From contig CAMTDV010000022.1 of the NCBI GenBank assembly GCA_947069175.1, forward strand, positions 39,413,027-39,477,026: 64,000 nucleotides of DNA. The letters are read 5' to 3'. Below, piece after piece: positions 43,567-55,901 of this stretch; position 1 is the stretch's first letter; each line of letters begins with the position of its first letter. The position numbers and the translations under genes are program-made. This stretch comes from Scalesia atractyloides (lineage: Eukaryota > Streptophyta > Magnoliopsida > Asterales > Asteraceae). The notes beneath the pieces were generated by a model that had not been told where the DNA came from, made no database searches, and worked only from the letters and a program-made list of their open reading frames with translations.

Positions 43567-44388
43567 ATATACATAACCAAGTGAGTGTGAAGTTTGGATT
43601 TTGATTGAGGCGGTAATGTTCCTAGTAAGGGTTGAATACCCTGCTACATGAATCACTTTTTGATATCTAAGGTGAAAAAGCATTGTAACACGGGGATGAC
43701 TAATTGAATATGGTCTCATGATAAAGGGTTTTGAGAAAATCGAAGCGTCAAAATGATAAAGTTACATCACAAAACGAAGTCATCATCCACATCGATATTC
43801 GAATTGAGATTGACACTACTTACAAGCAACTTCCCATAACCGTCTAACAATGCTTTTGATCAGCTGACAAGAACACTTATATATAGGAAGTACCTGCAGC
43901 GTATCCACCATATCTGTGTCAAATTTTCATCGGCCTTGTTATTAAGTCATGTATAGCTCTATGTGACTCGTTCTAAAATCTAACAAACATAAACAAACAA
44001 AGTGCTAATATTTGAGTCTCGAATCCGAGGAAAGCGAGACTGAATGACGGCGGTACCTCCCTCGTGTGTTATGAGAAAGTGGTCAGTCTATGAAAAAGTG
44101 AGACACGACCCAACTTCCCTAAATGATGAGAAAGGATTCGTCGTGATGTATGATCACATGAAATTTAATCGATGAACAGATGCATGTATGAAACAAATTT
44201 GCATAGCGTGATATAAATTACGTTAATGGCATTAATATGAAATAATAAAATCTTGAAACATTATTATCCAAATTGAAAACAATAGTAACTTGAATAGTCA
44301 AAACAAGAAATGGAATTTATTTAAGCTTGGATTGGGAATAAAATAAACAGATGGAGCAAAGTCTTGAGTCTTCATGATGGGAGAAAGG
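43567..44388. other. Filler of about 820 bp replacing protease-RT-RNase H of D
   Basis: Lies between gag and integrase where C has about 2.2 kb of pol. I find no pol motif on either strand. It holds a CCTATATATAAG (minus, near 43880) and runs such as GTCTCGCTTTCCTCGGATTC. Origin unknown. Confidence 0.55.
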
Positions 44389-45745
44389 CTAGTTAGGTTG
44401 TTCGTTCGCACCGTCATTGACCTCAACTAGGTGTGCGTTGATGTTGTAGGCTTCCCTCTTTTTGGTGGGGGTGCTGGGTTTGTCTAGTTCTTTGGTTAAC
44501 TGGGTTTGCTTGGGCTTGAGCGTTAATGATGTTAACCAGCCTAGGGCACATGTTTTTGAAGTTGGTAGGATCTCCACAATTGAAACAAGCTCTAACATAA
44601 GGTACCATGGGATAGTTGACTGTTGGTAGGGTTGGGTCATGTTTTGGGCAAGAGGTGGAGTATGGTTTTGTGGAGCGCGACAGTGTTACTCAAATGACCA
44701 TAACGCCCACAATTGGCATACAGTCGGTAAGGTAAGGTGGGTTGGTGGTGATAATGACAGGTATTACATTGAGGATGGGGACTAGTGTAGGGTTTCTTGT
44801 TTGGGTATGCTGGGTTGGGTGCCATTTGGGTTATTGGAATGGCTTGAAGGGGTACGGCTTGTGGAGTTGGCTGACTGGTTTGGGTGACAGCAAAATTTTT
44901 TCCGTTTTGTTTTCTTTTGACAGTGAATCAAGAAGTGGATCGGCTTGAGTTGGGTTGGGGGTTTCAGTCGGTCTTTTGCTACTTGCATCCTTCTACTTCT
45001 CATCCTTGAAATCCCCATTCCTGATGTGGTTTTCAGTGAGCTCGGTTGCTAGCTCCATTGCTACTTCTAGAGTTACAGGCACGGTACTCATCACAAAATC
45101 CTGAATCTTCAAAGGAAGACCCGAATGTAATGCTCGATCAGACGGTAGAGAGGAGTGAACAAATTTGGAACCATTTGGTTTAACTCGAGAAACCTCTTGT
45201 TGTAGGTTATATGATCTCCCTCTTTTTGCTTCAGGAAATAGAACTCATCTTCCAGCTTCTTAATTTCGCTTCTTGGGCAGAAACATCTTGTCATGAGTTT
45301 TCTAAGTTGTTCCCAAGTTAGGGCTACTGCGGCTTCGTGCCTCTTCTGCCCTTTTCGGCATTCCACCAAGTGAGTGCTACCCCAAATAGACGACCAGTAG
45401 CATAACGAACCTTACGGTCGTTGGGATAGTCACAGTTGAGAAAGGTACTCTCCATTTCTTCAAACCACCAAAGGAGAGTAGTAACCCCTTCGGTTCCCTC
45501 AAATTTTGGAGGGTCACATGAGTTGAAGTGCTTGTAAGTGCACTTGGTGGTGTTTGCAGGATAGTTAGTAGCATTTTGTTCTCCTTGATTCTTGGGATTA
45601 ACGGGGTTAGCAGCGAGAGCTTGCTGAACTTGAATTATGATATCGGGAATCACGATGGCCATTTGTTGGGCTATTTGAGCAGCCATGCATTCGCCGGATT
45701 TTCCTGATCTCCTACCTCCACGAGAGTGCCTAGAAGACCTCTACA
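44389..45745 (-). pseudogene. gag of D, frameshifted, start codon lost
   Basis: Homologue of the C gag. At the position of the C start codon D has AGG (minus, 45745-45743), followed by RGGRRSGKSGE. The next in-frame ATG is 45686 (MAAQIAQQMAIVIPDIIIQV). Core: PPKFEGTEGVTTLLWWFEEM, LFGVALTWWNAEKG. A frameshift near 45340 follows, then FLKQKEGDHITYNKRFLELN with the Glu codon intact that is a stop in C. Further shifts precede CNTCHYHHQPTLPY and the knuckle CFNCGDPTNFKNMCP (near 44575). Ends in unrelated sequence at 44389. Confidence 0.85.
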
Positions 45746-46596
45746 GGAACTACGTAACGAGATTATGAGTTTGGCGTATAGGTATCATGTGTGTCGCATA
45801 AAGTTTAGAAAATAATTAAATATCCACAAAATAAATGAGAAAAATAAATCCATTACATCCATAGGATTTCTTGGGCTTTGCTCATGTTTGGGCCCCATAT
45901 GTCCCCCATACTTGGCCTAGGTAGTCATGTGGGCCCCCATGACTACTACGCATTGTAGGGTTCAAATTGGTTTTGGCCTGCTAACACTCGCACCACCCAA
46001 ATGAAAATCGTAAAACATGATTGCGAGGTGTAAGGTCAGAAGGTGTCCTGGTGTAGACACCGTGACAACTCAAAGTGGGGTTAGTTCATACCACGTTTGG
46101 TGTGGCATGTTTAGCCTAATAGATCTTTCGTACTCTCATCGTTAGTCCCCAGGTAGGCAAACTGGTCCGTTACTTTGGATTTATACGAATGCCAATCCTA
46201 GACAGGACGTTTCGAATACTGGTACTTGTACCCTTCCAGTTACTACATGACCGTCGTAGAACTCACTTTGATGAGATTGAAAAATGAAAACATCACAAAT
46301 AAAATAAAATCAAGAAAAATGTTTAAATATATGAGAATAGTGACGTGTGCTATGATGGTAACATATGCGTATATATATGCAAGTTATATTGACAAAATTT
46401 ATAACACGTTGGATGTCACACAAAATCAAATAGCAAGTAAAGTGCTTGCATGTAATTGTGTGTGAGAGAAGTGTAAAACAAGTAAATGTCATAAGTTTGC
46501 ATGTTACCAGCTTAACACGTAAGCATTTAAATTCTAATTGACTATAGTATAGGTTCTAAGGGTCTAATAACCTATACTATATCCCTAGAGTCACTC
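45746..46596 (-). other. 5' leader of D
   Basis: Inverted homologue of the C leader (26161-26951). No coding sequence. Confidence 0.7.
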
Positions 46597-47622
46597 GCTC
46601 AGATACCAATATGTCACACACTGACCCGCAGCGGATAAGGTAGTCGGGGCATGATTGTGTTTTCATCAAAGCTCATGATATTTACTATTATGAAAGTTTC
46701 ATATTTATTATTTCGAATTTCAATAAAACATTCCAATCAACATATAATACATACAAACACAATAATGTTCCAAACAAGCTTGCAAATAACATTTTTTTTT
46801 CTTCTAAGGCCCATGTCCTATGTGATCCACGCTTCAAACCTGTTCACTTGTATCATGTGTAAAAATAAAGTTTTGGGTCAACATAAGTTGGCGAGTGAAT
46901 CCTATTTAATCATTAAGAAAAATGATATGTTTATTATTTTAATACAATGTGCATTAACCAAATATGAGAAACATATATGTAATCTGAATCACAAACCACA
47001 CAATCAACTAGCAATGTACATGTGAGCACGATAAGCGATGTGCTGCGAGATCAAGGCTCAATCAAATGGAGCCGATCTAGTATATTAGGCTACGCAACGC
47101 TCCACCTGTATGTAACGGGGAACAAATGGGTCTAATGTGAGAGATTGACTGAAATGAGAAATATAAACACAAAATGACAATAACAAACAAAATCACATAG
47201 CACGTTATATCACATAATGGTATAGCACGAGATTTATAATAATGAGATTATAAAAGCGACACATGATACACCCCAAAAACATGAGTAAAAAGGGGAAGTT
47301 GTAAGATTCACTCACAGTGGGTGTGATTAAGATTCAATGAAGGTTGTGCCCGATTGAGATACCAAGCGACGATAATGCTAACCTAAATATTGACATAATT
47401 ATTTAGATGAAATTATATTTCTTTTGGTTGAAGTTAGTATTTTTAATTAACTTGTTATTTGTTAAACTATTTAAATTGATTTGTTATTACTATATATATT
47501 TTTTATTTGTGAATAAATTTTAATTGATTATAAAATAGTATATTTTTGGGGAAAATAGTTAAAGGTTTAAATAATTAAAAAAATGTTTTCCTCTGAATTA
47601 TTCGAATCAAACCGGTTGGATT

Positions 47623-47704
47623 TGGCGACGTGTGGGGATCGAACTCGTGACCTCTCGTTTACGTGCACACAGTCCATCCAACTGGACTGTGTGTCTAACC
47701 CGGT
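47623..47704 (-). other. tRNA-like module, sense in 5' LTR of D
   Basis: Minus strand GGGTTAGACACACAGTCCAG, TTGGATGGACTG, then GAGTTCGATCCCC. Homologous to the sense modules of C and E; D has only one. Confidence 0.65.
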
Positions 47705-48297
47705 TTTAACACGAATTTAATTTCTTTTAAACACAGACTCTAGTTCTTTTTTTTTTTGTTATGATAACACAGAACCTTAATCCGACTGATTTGCTTAAGT
47801 TAATCACTCCATTTTAAACAACTACATATAGAATTGGAAATAAAAATAATTAAGTGACATGATATACCGAACAGAGGCACTTTCAAAAGCTCCGACTTGC
47901 AAGATTTTCCCCGACGAAGATTCCGGCAATTGAAGATGATTCCGGCGAGGTTCTTGATAAACAAGAGTTTGCAAGAGATTTTGGGGAGTGTGTGTGTTCT
48001 AAATGATTCCAGTGCCTCTATTTATTGCTGATGCTGATTGTGGAAATTAAGCTTCGGTTTCGGGAGTTTCGGTCAATTTCAGTTATGGTGGGTTGTTAGC
48101 AATCACAATTGAATGTGGTTGACTTGGTTTTTGCGTCTATAAACATGATTGAGAACAGTTTCTGCATTTAATTTCGTAGAAACGGCATATGTTGAAGATT
48201 ACTGGATGTACGTAGCCGTTGTTGGGCGGCATGTTGAACCAGTTCAAAAGGAACGAAGATATAAATGAATATTTGATTAGATTATTTCAGATGTGAA

Positions 48298-48367
48298 GTG
48301 GATGCTTTAGTGGTGTGTTGTGTGTGTGTATATCTATGCGACCCGGGTTCGAGTCCCGCGGTCAGCA
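48298..48367 (+). other. tRNA-like module, antisense in 5' LTR of D
   Basis: Plus strand GTGGATGCTTTAGTGGTG (weak A-box) and CCCGGGTTCGAGTCCCGC (strong T-arm/B-box). Same relative place and orientation as 23708-23782 in C. Its counterpart in the inner LTR (about 42362-42436) has GGGTTTGAGTCCC. Confidence 0.65.
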
Positions 48368-48565
48368 TATATATTTTAATTTTTATTTACTATCCTTTTA
48401 GAATTATTAATATATATATTATTTATGTTTATTATCTTTATTATTATTTATATTATTAATATACCAAAATCCATTAAACGATTAACATAAATTCCAAACA
48501 AAAGATCATATACTTGATTACAAAATGGAGCGGGTTTTAGGACCCGTTTTACGACAGATGTTACA

Positions 48566-48817
48566 CAAAGTTCTTGGACAAGTTTTGGTGATTTCTTGTG
48601 TTGTGATTATTGTTTTTGTGCTAAATCTGAATATCCAGGTGCATTAAGTGTTTTTATCAGTTGGGATTACATATACAACACTTGTTATTGCATCCAAACC
48701 AAGAATCTTCATCTTCATCTTTTGGTTTTCTTAACTTTTACACATTCAAACAACTAATCTATAGTTGTTTGGCTATTAACTATCAAACCACTATAATCCA
48801 ATCAATTTTGGGACTCA
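48566..48817 (+). repeat. Sirevirus-like LTR 2, right part
   Basis: Resumes CAAAGTTCTTGGACAAG, the continuation of LTR 1 after CAAGG, and ends GGGACTCA at 48817. CAAAG (48566-48570) is the second copy of the CAAGG duplication with one substitution. Confidence 0.92.
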
Positions 48818-48940
48818 AAATATCGTCTCCATGCAATCTGATATCACATACATTCGGGAGCATATGGCGTACGAGATGATGAGGAGAAGGGCGAGGACAT
48901 GGATTCGGACTAGGCAGTGGCGGCAAAGGTGGTGGCATGA
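48818..48940. other. Short interval between copia LTR 2 and LTR F
   Basis: 123 bp of purine-rich sequence; nothing recognised. Confidence 0.5.
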
Positions 48941-51437
48941 TGTCACACCCCAACCGATGGCGGAAACATCGGGACGGGACAAAATAGATTTCAAGAGATT
49001 TTATAATGACTATTTGCGATAAGTTTTTAATAAATAAGATTTACTTTCAATATTAAGGAAAAATACATTATTTTGAAGCAATTACAACAAGTTGAACAAT
49101 GAAACAAAATACAATAACGAGTACTAAACTAAAATGGGTTTCTAGTCATCCTACTAGCTTTCGTTTCAATCATCATCATCAATTTCCTGTAATACGTGTT
49201 AAAGTACATGTCAACATACAAAGTATTGGAGAACATAAAAGTGTGAGAATTCTCATAAGTATAAACGTTTTAAACAAATCCACATGCCATAATTGTAATC
49301 TAAGACTTAACATAACAATACTAGCATGCAACTTATAATTGTCAACCCATAGTTTCCCGCTAGCGTAATCTTGTCGTAGCTTCAACAAGACCATTTTGTT
49401 TGACTTAACATGACCTCAAGAATATGGATGGTGCGTTAATCCTATAGCTCTATACATGTTAAGGGAGACTCGTACGAATTTAATGACAAGTATATAGCAA
49501 ATAATTATTCTAGCATGTATGAGTTCTAGTATCACGTATCAAGCATGCGTATTGGATTGTTTGTTTGTAAGCATGTTTGTAAGTGTATGTGTGCATTTTA
49601 ATTAGGAATAAGTATTGCACCCAAAAAGTGTCGAAAAATAAAAAGGGGTCATGTACACTCACGCTTTTGCAAAGCTTTCCGATTAACCGCAATTGACGAG
49701 TTGTTAAGAGTGGAACACTGAAATTACCCTACATAGGGAAAACAAAGGTGTATGAGTATTCAAAATTTGAAGAGAGTTCGGATTCAAAATTAAGTATAAA
49801 AAGTATATGTACACGAAAATATATCTTGTCTAGATACTCATTTGGACACAAAGTTTTTATGTGTTTTCAAGGGTCCTAACTTGCCCATTAGATCACAAAC
49901 GGGGAGTTTAGAACAAAGATAATATAACCTAGATTTTTGACATCTAACCATAATCCGGTTAAAATCAAGAATTCGGTTTAACATAAATTATATATTATAT
50001 AGTATAGTCAACAATTTAGTCCGTCACATAATATCATATAAATCATGTAAGTCAAGCATGGAGGTGGGATGATTTACATCCAATAAAACTCATTGTAAGA
50101 TTCACCAATAAACAAAGTCACCAACAACTAAACTACTAGATTATCCAAGTGGCCAAATAAGAATAACTCGGGCATGTCATACCCAACATGGCAAATGTTA
50201 AAGGTGAGACGGGGTTAACTTACTTTTATTCTAGGAAGCTACTTGGTATTCTTGCCACTAGAACAAGTGAGGTAGTGGAACAAGTTTGGAGAGCCTAGGT
50301 TTCCATGGTTAACACTTACATATGCACCGGTCTTCCAACATTGAAGGTTGAGGCTTTGATGGTTCAACACTTAGAACATGTTTGGGCAGAATTTTAAAGA
50401 AGGTTTCAAGCTAGTTTCTTGGTGGAAATCAATCACAACACAAACCCACAACTATGAGCTTAGTTGGGAGCTTGGTGGGTACAAGATTATACCAAATTTT
50501 TTACAAAATAACCAAGAAATAAGAATGTAAATTTAGGCAGAATTTAAACACTACTTTAGACCTCAAATATGGTGAGGTTCCACCTTAGTTTCCATGGCAA
50601 ACTTGTGGAAACCTTCCTAAAGATTATCCAAGTAGTTTAGAAGAAGAAAGCATGAAGAAATTGGAAGAAAAATGAGTGAAAACTCATTTAGAACACTTGG
50701 AACTTTATCCCAAGACTTGAGAAATTAGAAAAGAGTTGAGTGTTTGAAAGTGATTTGAGAGAGTGTAAAGGGTTTAGGAGGTGTGGAGGAGGCCTATTTA
50801 TAAGTGGAAGAAGTGGGTTAGATTTAATTAAATGTTTAAGGTGGTCGGAGGTTGAAAAAGTAGATGAAAACATTAAAACCCCTAGCTGGTAACAGACCTG
50901 CATGGTCATTATGCAGATCTGGTGCATGGTCATGCGAATCACAGCTGGCATGGTCATGCAATGTCAAGTGCATGGTCATGCAACTGAGCAGAATTTAAAG
51001 AAACTTTCCAAAATTTACAGTTTGACCCCTAGAGTTTGATCATTTTGTGCTAACCACTCATAATTATGGTGTATGTAAGTATAAAACACGTATGATACAC
51101 TCCGAAGCTAATGTAAATTTAAAGTATAATTCGGTTTTGCCAAAAAATGTCTATTTGGTGAATGAGCATGTATTAATGCGTATGAGCTTGCGTATAAGTA
51201 TGGTGATAGAGTATAATGTGTATAATCAAATATCTAATGATCGACAAGCATGTAATCAATGGTGTATAGTGTATAAAACAAGTATGATTGTAACATGTAT
51301 ATCTATAAAATGTATTTCCATTATGATCGAAGTCTAGGATTACAATTGGTTGAAGGAATACGAATTACAAGTTTCTAAAAATAGAATGGGAATACAAGAC
51401 CTTCTAAAAATATAAATACAAAATACGCGGCGTTACA
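48941..51437 (-). repeat. 3' LTR of gypsy element F (2497 bp)
   Basis: Minus strand TGTAACGCCGCG (51437) to GGTTGGGGTGTGACA (48941), preceded by purine tract AAAGTAGGGGAGAC (51451-51438). Distinct from the A and C families but with related termini. Minus-strand TATAAATA at 50802-50795 is a plausible TATA box. Upstream of it lies a cluster of GCATGGTCATGC repeats. Much of the remaining sequence is AT-rich and without ORFs. Confidence 0.85.
50900..50981. repeat. GCATGGTCATGC palindrome cluster in LTR F
   Basis: Starts at 50900 (with a 4-base expansion), 50924, 50948 and 50970. The unit is an inverted repeat (GCATG/CATGC), spaced 22-24 bp, about 100 bp upstream of the TATA box in LTR orientation. 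Confidence 0.8.
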
Positions 51438-51695
51438 GTCTCCCCTACTTTAGGAAATTTCGTCTCGAAATCTATTCAAGAGTAAGACTCGATGAATAGA
51501 TGTGGATACTTGGTCTTCCTATCACTCTGAAGTTCCCAAGTAAATTCAGCGTCACGTTTTCCTTCCCATCGAATCTTGACTATGGGAATTTGACTGCGTC
51601 TAAGTTGCTTGGTTCCTCGGTCCATGATTTCGACTAATCACTTCTTGAGATTGGATACGTGAAACGTCGGATGAATGTTGTTGAGCTTTTGAGGT
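51438..51695 (-). pseudogene. Integrase C-terminus of element F, truncated
   Basis: Minus strand, right to left: EPQKLNNIHPTFHVSNLKK then a stop, VEIMDRGTKQLRRSQIPIVK and IRWEGKRDAEFTWE, the chromodomain-like tail seen in C and H. Sequence beyond 51695 is unrelated, so the rest of the element is missing. Confidence 0.8.
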
Positions 51696-51783
51696 TCGTA
51701 AATTAGGAATTTTCATTTTTCTTGTTAGATTGTTTTTGTTGTGGTGTGAATAAGCTTACATCTACCTTGGGATGCTTGGATCC
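51696..51783. other. Unassigned 88 bp between F and solo LTR G
   Basis: T-rich; no homology recognised. Confidence 0.5.
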
Positions 51784-54440
51784 TATCACACCCTCAATTT
51801 CCACGTGCGGAGTTTTACCACGAGAGGTGCGACCGACTAGGATCAAGCCACTAATCAATGTTGAACCACTATTAAAGATATCAAAAAGTATCACCATCAA
51901 CACGATTAGTGATCTAAAGTTTAAATGTCCAAAAACATAGTTTAACCAACAGCGGAAGCAAACAATTTAAAAAAATTCCCAACAATGTTTAAAAAACCAT
52001 AATTGTTTAAGGAAAACCAATTCAAATAATTAACGCAGCCACAACACTTCTCCAACGCAAGCTCACACGCTGTACCTAACGACCTGCAAAGCATGTAATA
52101 GTATGTCAACATAAGGTTGGCGAGTTCACAGTTTTTTAGTATTATTTTCCAAAAACTTCGGTTATTAAATTACTTAATTTATAAAACACGTCATGGGAGC
52201 TACCCCATCTTTAAGCTACTAAACTGTGTGGTACCGAAACTTTGACTGTGTAAGTGTTTGTGCCCCAAGTCAATGTCTATCGTCATTGACCAGTTGCCAA
52301 GGTATAAAAGTTCACACCCGTCCTCCCAGGTACAGTGTGAGGTTTGTCAACCTAATAGCGCTATCAACTAATACCACGTTCGCAAGGGTCCGGCGATTAG
52401 TCGGTATAATGTGTGGGGACTTTCAGGTAGAGTTTGTTTAATCTGCTAAATGACATGAAATATAAATAGCATTTAACAGTATTCCATCCCCGGGAATGCT
52501 AGGCAATCCCATACCCGGGAAAGTGAGGTTCCCGACCACCAGGAATACATGCTTTTAGTAAAGGTGTGAACTCACATTTTTTTGCTCGGTAAGAAATAAA
52601 GTGCAAATAGTAGCCAAGACGATCAACCGCGTCCTAAGATAGTTATCATGTATTTCATTAGAGTGAAATCATGCAACACGTATATTCCTACACGTAATCT
52701 AACATTTTGCACGTAACACGTTTATACATGAACCATTTAACCAAATGTAGTGCATACATAACATTATATCATATCACATACTAAGCATCCATTACGTAGT
52801 CACCAAACACAATAGGACATTATATGATCTCAAAAGCAAGAAACAAGCACGTTAAGTTAACTTATCAAAATTCAGCATTGACACTTATTCTGCGGCGGGA
52901 ATTTTTCAAATATAGTTTCGGGACTGCAAAAAATTCCCAGAAAATTATAGAAAATGCCCAACAACCACTTTCATTTTACGTAAAACTTTCAAAACCTAAT
53001 TCTTTATAGATTTTAAGTGAAAAATCAAATACTAAACATTTATCAGATTCATCGAAATTTGACCCCTACCCACTAAATATTTTCTTAAAACTTCCTCGTT
53101 TATCCAATTGACTTGAAACCAACGGAAAAATTCTTAAAACATTGAAGGCTATCTACAATTAGAATTTCATAGCAAAACTCCAATTACGCAGCAAGTTATG
53201 ACCCAAAACATATCGCATAAAATCTGCAGAAAACGCAGCTAAATTGCTGAAACAAAACACTTTATTTAAAATAGTAAACGATGTCCAAAAATCATGATTC
53301 TAGCGCCAATAGAATCCTATTTCAAAATAGCACATTATAGACTCAAGAAAATCAAACTTTCATTAAATTATGACCCGATACAGCCGATTAAAGTCGGTTG
53401 AAACTGTTTAACAGGTTCTGTTTTCGTTACCCGAACCCCACAAACGACTATCTAATGAACTTAACAACCTAAAAAGATTAACCACAACGGATTATCATCA
53501 CCATACGTCATCTACAACCTCAAATCAGAAAGATTCAACCTAACCACTTACAAGACTAAAACCCTAATAACTATAAAACCCGTAAGAATGATCATAACAT
53601 CAACAACATGATTTTAGGAACCTATATTACGAGTAATCATCAAAACATCAAGAATCGTCATCAAGCCAAGAAAACGCAGCCACGATACGCAAGATTTTAC
53701 AAGAATCAAAACCACAAAAATAAAGATTATCGAGATAGAAACGTGATATGAGTTGCTAGGACTTGAAACCGAATGGCTTGGGGACTCCTTGAGCTTGCTT
53801 ACCCGTCAACAGTAGTGAGAGAGAGAAAGGTCGCAGGTTAGGGCTTATGAGTTTTTTGAAGTGTTATAAAAAAAACTCATGCACAAATACGTAATTAAAG
53901 AAGAGGATAAAATGTGCTGGCAGTTTAGGATTACCAATGGGCTGCGAATAAAGAGTTTGGGCCAGGTTTGCTTGGGGTGGCAGTTTGGAATTTGAGTTGC
54001 ATGAATCTGTATATTTGTTCCCCATAACCGACCAAGTCAAAAGAAATAAAATAATAAATTAGAAAAGGATTGTTTCCATTCTTTTGAAAAGCCTACGACT
54101 AAGTTAAAAAAACAATAATACTTGAATCTAAGAAGTGGGTAATTAAGGTTAAGATATAATAATAATAAAACAAATGATAGCTTTGAAGTTTTGTCATCAA
54201 TAGTTGGTTTGGGGATTTAGTTTGGGCAAGGAATGGGGTAAGAGGTGACGGGTTGGGTCGTGCAAACGGGTCTCGGTTCCAAGTTATACGTTTTGTGTAC
54301 AAAGGAAACATCTATATATATTTTAGTGTAGATATGTTAAATTAAATTCAACATGTGACGTATAAAAGTAACATGTAACAGAACATACATTATAGACGTG
54401 AAAAGAAAAGGTGCTAACCACAAAAGTACAGGTTGTCACA
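51784..54440 (-). repeat. Solo LTR G (A family, 2657 bp)
   Basis: Minus strand TGTGACAACCTG (54440) to TTGAGGGTGTGATA (51784). Shares the 3' end with LTR A (CACCCTCAATTTCCAC, TGCGGAGTTTTACC on plus) and an inverted-repeat block of the CCCGGGAAT type at about 52480-52545. No PBS or purine tract adjoins it. Flanks GATCC and TCATC do not match, so the target duplication is lost or the neighbourhood was rearranged. Confidence 0.8.
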
Positions 54441-55901
54441 TCATCCCAAGTTGAAAGAAATTTCGTTGAAGAAGCTAATGTGGTTGAACATTTTCGCGGG
54501 GTGTCACAGATTCACGAAGCATACGACACCTAGAACACAAAAGAAGAAGCCCGACACGTTGAGCACCTTTTTTCTCAAACTAATGGTAGCTTTACATGGC
54601 GTCGTGCCTCCCAAACACCCTCGGGCCTCTTTGTCGCTGAAAAAAATTTCTTCTGGGCTTGCCACATGGGGTCGTGCTTCTTAGACACACCCCCGTGTCA
54701 AGCTTCTATAAGTTTGGACACAAAACATGATACTGGCACTTTTTACACAGGGTCGTGCTTCTTAGACACGCCCCGGTGTCCAGTATTTAACTTTTGAGAA
54801 ATTTGTTGTTTTAAACCTACATTTACACATTTAATCAAATCTAACCTATTTTGGACACATTGAAGACAATGTGTAATTTAAGTGTGGAGGGGGGACTTGA
54901 ATTGTTTGTCCTAAAACAAGTCTTACACAATACTCTACTTGGAACCGCTAAAGCAACCGATATCTTTTTCAAAAACATTTTTCTTTTATTTTGTCTTGTA
55001 TTTTGTTTAAGTTAGAAAACCATGTTCTAAAAATTTTGTTTTTACAAATTTACAATCGATAGAGTCATGATAAAAAGAACCATAAAAGAAATTTTTTTTA
55101 TAAAAAGGCATGACAAAATTTTTAAAATTTGATGGTATATATATTTTCACACTTTTACCCCTTTCCCAAAAATTGTGAGTTCTGAGCCTTTACCGAGCAT
55201 TCAATATTAAATCTTTACTAAATGCTCACTTTTTGTTTCTTGTGTGAATAGCCCATACAGTTCTTATAAATCTAGAACTTGACAAAACTGTACATTCCCG
55301 GTCCTTACCGACTAATCCAAGTAAGTAAATAATTGAGGCATTAGGACTACAAACCCTTTATCTTTTTCAACCTTATTTCCTTTTTATCTCCCCACCAAAA
55401 ATAAAAATCCCCTAGTTAACCCCTTTAATCCTAGAAACCTTTTGTTTCAAAACCCGCAAAATACAATTTTGCATAAATCACCCATCACCCAAAACCTTTT
55501 AGTTTTACACCCCTTTATTTTAGTAAAATTCGGTTCTTTTGAAATTCACAAAAATATGTCACTTAGCTATATTGTGAATATTTATTCTAATATAAAAAAA
55601 TCGCTAGTTGCTCGAAATAAAATAAGCAAACCATATGCTTATAAACCTTTAGTTTATACCTAAGTCACAAAGTAAATAAAGTTTCAAAAGAAAACCGACA
55701 TTTTACTCCTTTAGCCACTTTTTTCATATAAAACTACCCTACCCCTTACCAAAAACCTACCCTTTAAGTCCTCTTGATATTTACGAAGATTATGTCAAAA
55801 AGGAGGAGGTTTGATTACTTGTCATCCATATGGTAGGAGAAAGTTCCATACCGGGACCGAGCATTTCATTTATACATCTTTGGCCGAGTGTTGAATGATC
55901 A
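54441..55901 (+). other. Athila 3' region (non-coding)
   Basis: Contains CATGGGGTCGTGCTTCTTAG and related repeats near 54593, 54665 and 54747. These resemble the CACGGGGCCGTG motifs of the Athila remnant at 21 kb. A purine tract GTGTGGAGGGGGGACTTG follows at 54880-54897, after GACACATTGAAGACAATGTG, a combination typical of Athila 3' ends. Then comes AT-rich 3' sequence with CTTTACCGAGCATTCA and GGGACCGAGCATTTCA. No protein recognised. Confidence 0.6.

Larger units (their letters stand above)
41578..48565 (-). mobile_element. Composite element D: gypsy (C family) joined to a TRIM-like 3' end
   Basis: Minus-strand order: C-family LTR (48565-46612), PBS, leader, gag, non-pol filler, integrase, second C-family LTR (42645-41794), then a PBS-like TGGTATCAGAGCC, a short internal stretch, a purine tract and a 138-bp TRIM-like LTR (41715-41578). 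Outer ends are TGTAACATCTG on one side and GGGCTGTTACA on the other. Flanks CAAGG and CAAAG form one target duplication, confirmed by the uninterrupted LTR 1. The inner LTR end at 41794 has flank CTATC, which does not match the right-hand flank. Confidence 0.8.
46612..48565 (-). repeat. 5' LTR of D (1954 bp) with adjacent PBS
   Basis: Minus strand TGTAACATCTGTCG (48565) to CAGTGTGTGACA (46612). PBS TTGGTATCTGAGC at 46609-46597 has one change from the usual site. Shares AACTTTTGTTGACC-type and TATGCCCCGACTACC-type end motifs with C and E. Full-length reference for the deletion in the inner LTR. Confidence 0.9.
23031..48817 (+). mobile_element. Sirevirus-like Ty1/copia element carrying elements C and D
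   Basis: Parts in order: LTR (23031-23476), PBS (23482-23494), insertion of gypsy C, integrase tail to RNase H (34276-36460), long spacer, envelope-like ORF (38605-41332), second LTR (41369-41577 plus 48566-48817) split by composite D. An envelope-like ORF downstream of pol and the YVDDIIFGST RT motif fit the SIRE/Maximus group. gag, protease and most of integrase are missing at the junction with the truncated 3' LTR of C (34262/34263), so a deletion followed the C insertion. Confidence 0.75.

Noticed and set aside
43567..44388. Nested LTR in the filler of D
   Set aside because: A TGTAACACGGGG and a TATATATA run are present, but no matching terminus, PBS or duplication could be found.
51779..54445. 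Target duplication for solo LTR G
   Set aside because: Flanks GATCC and TCATC do not match even allowing one change.
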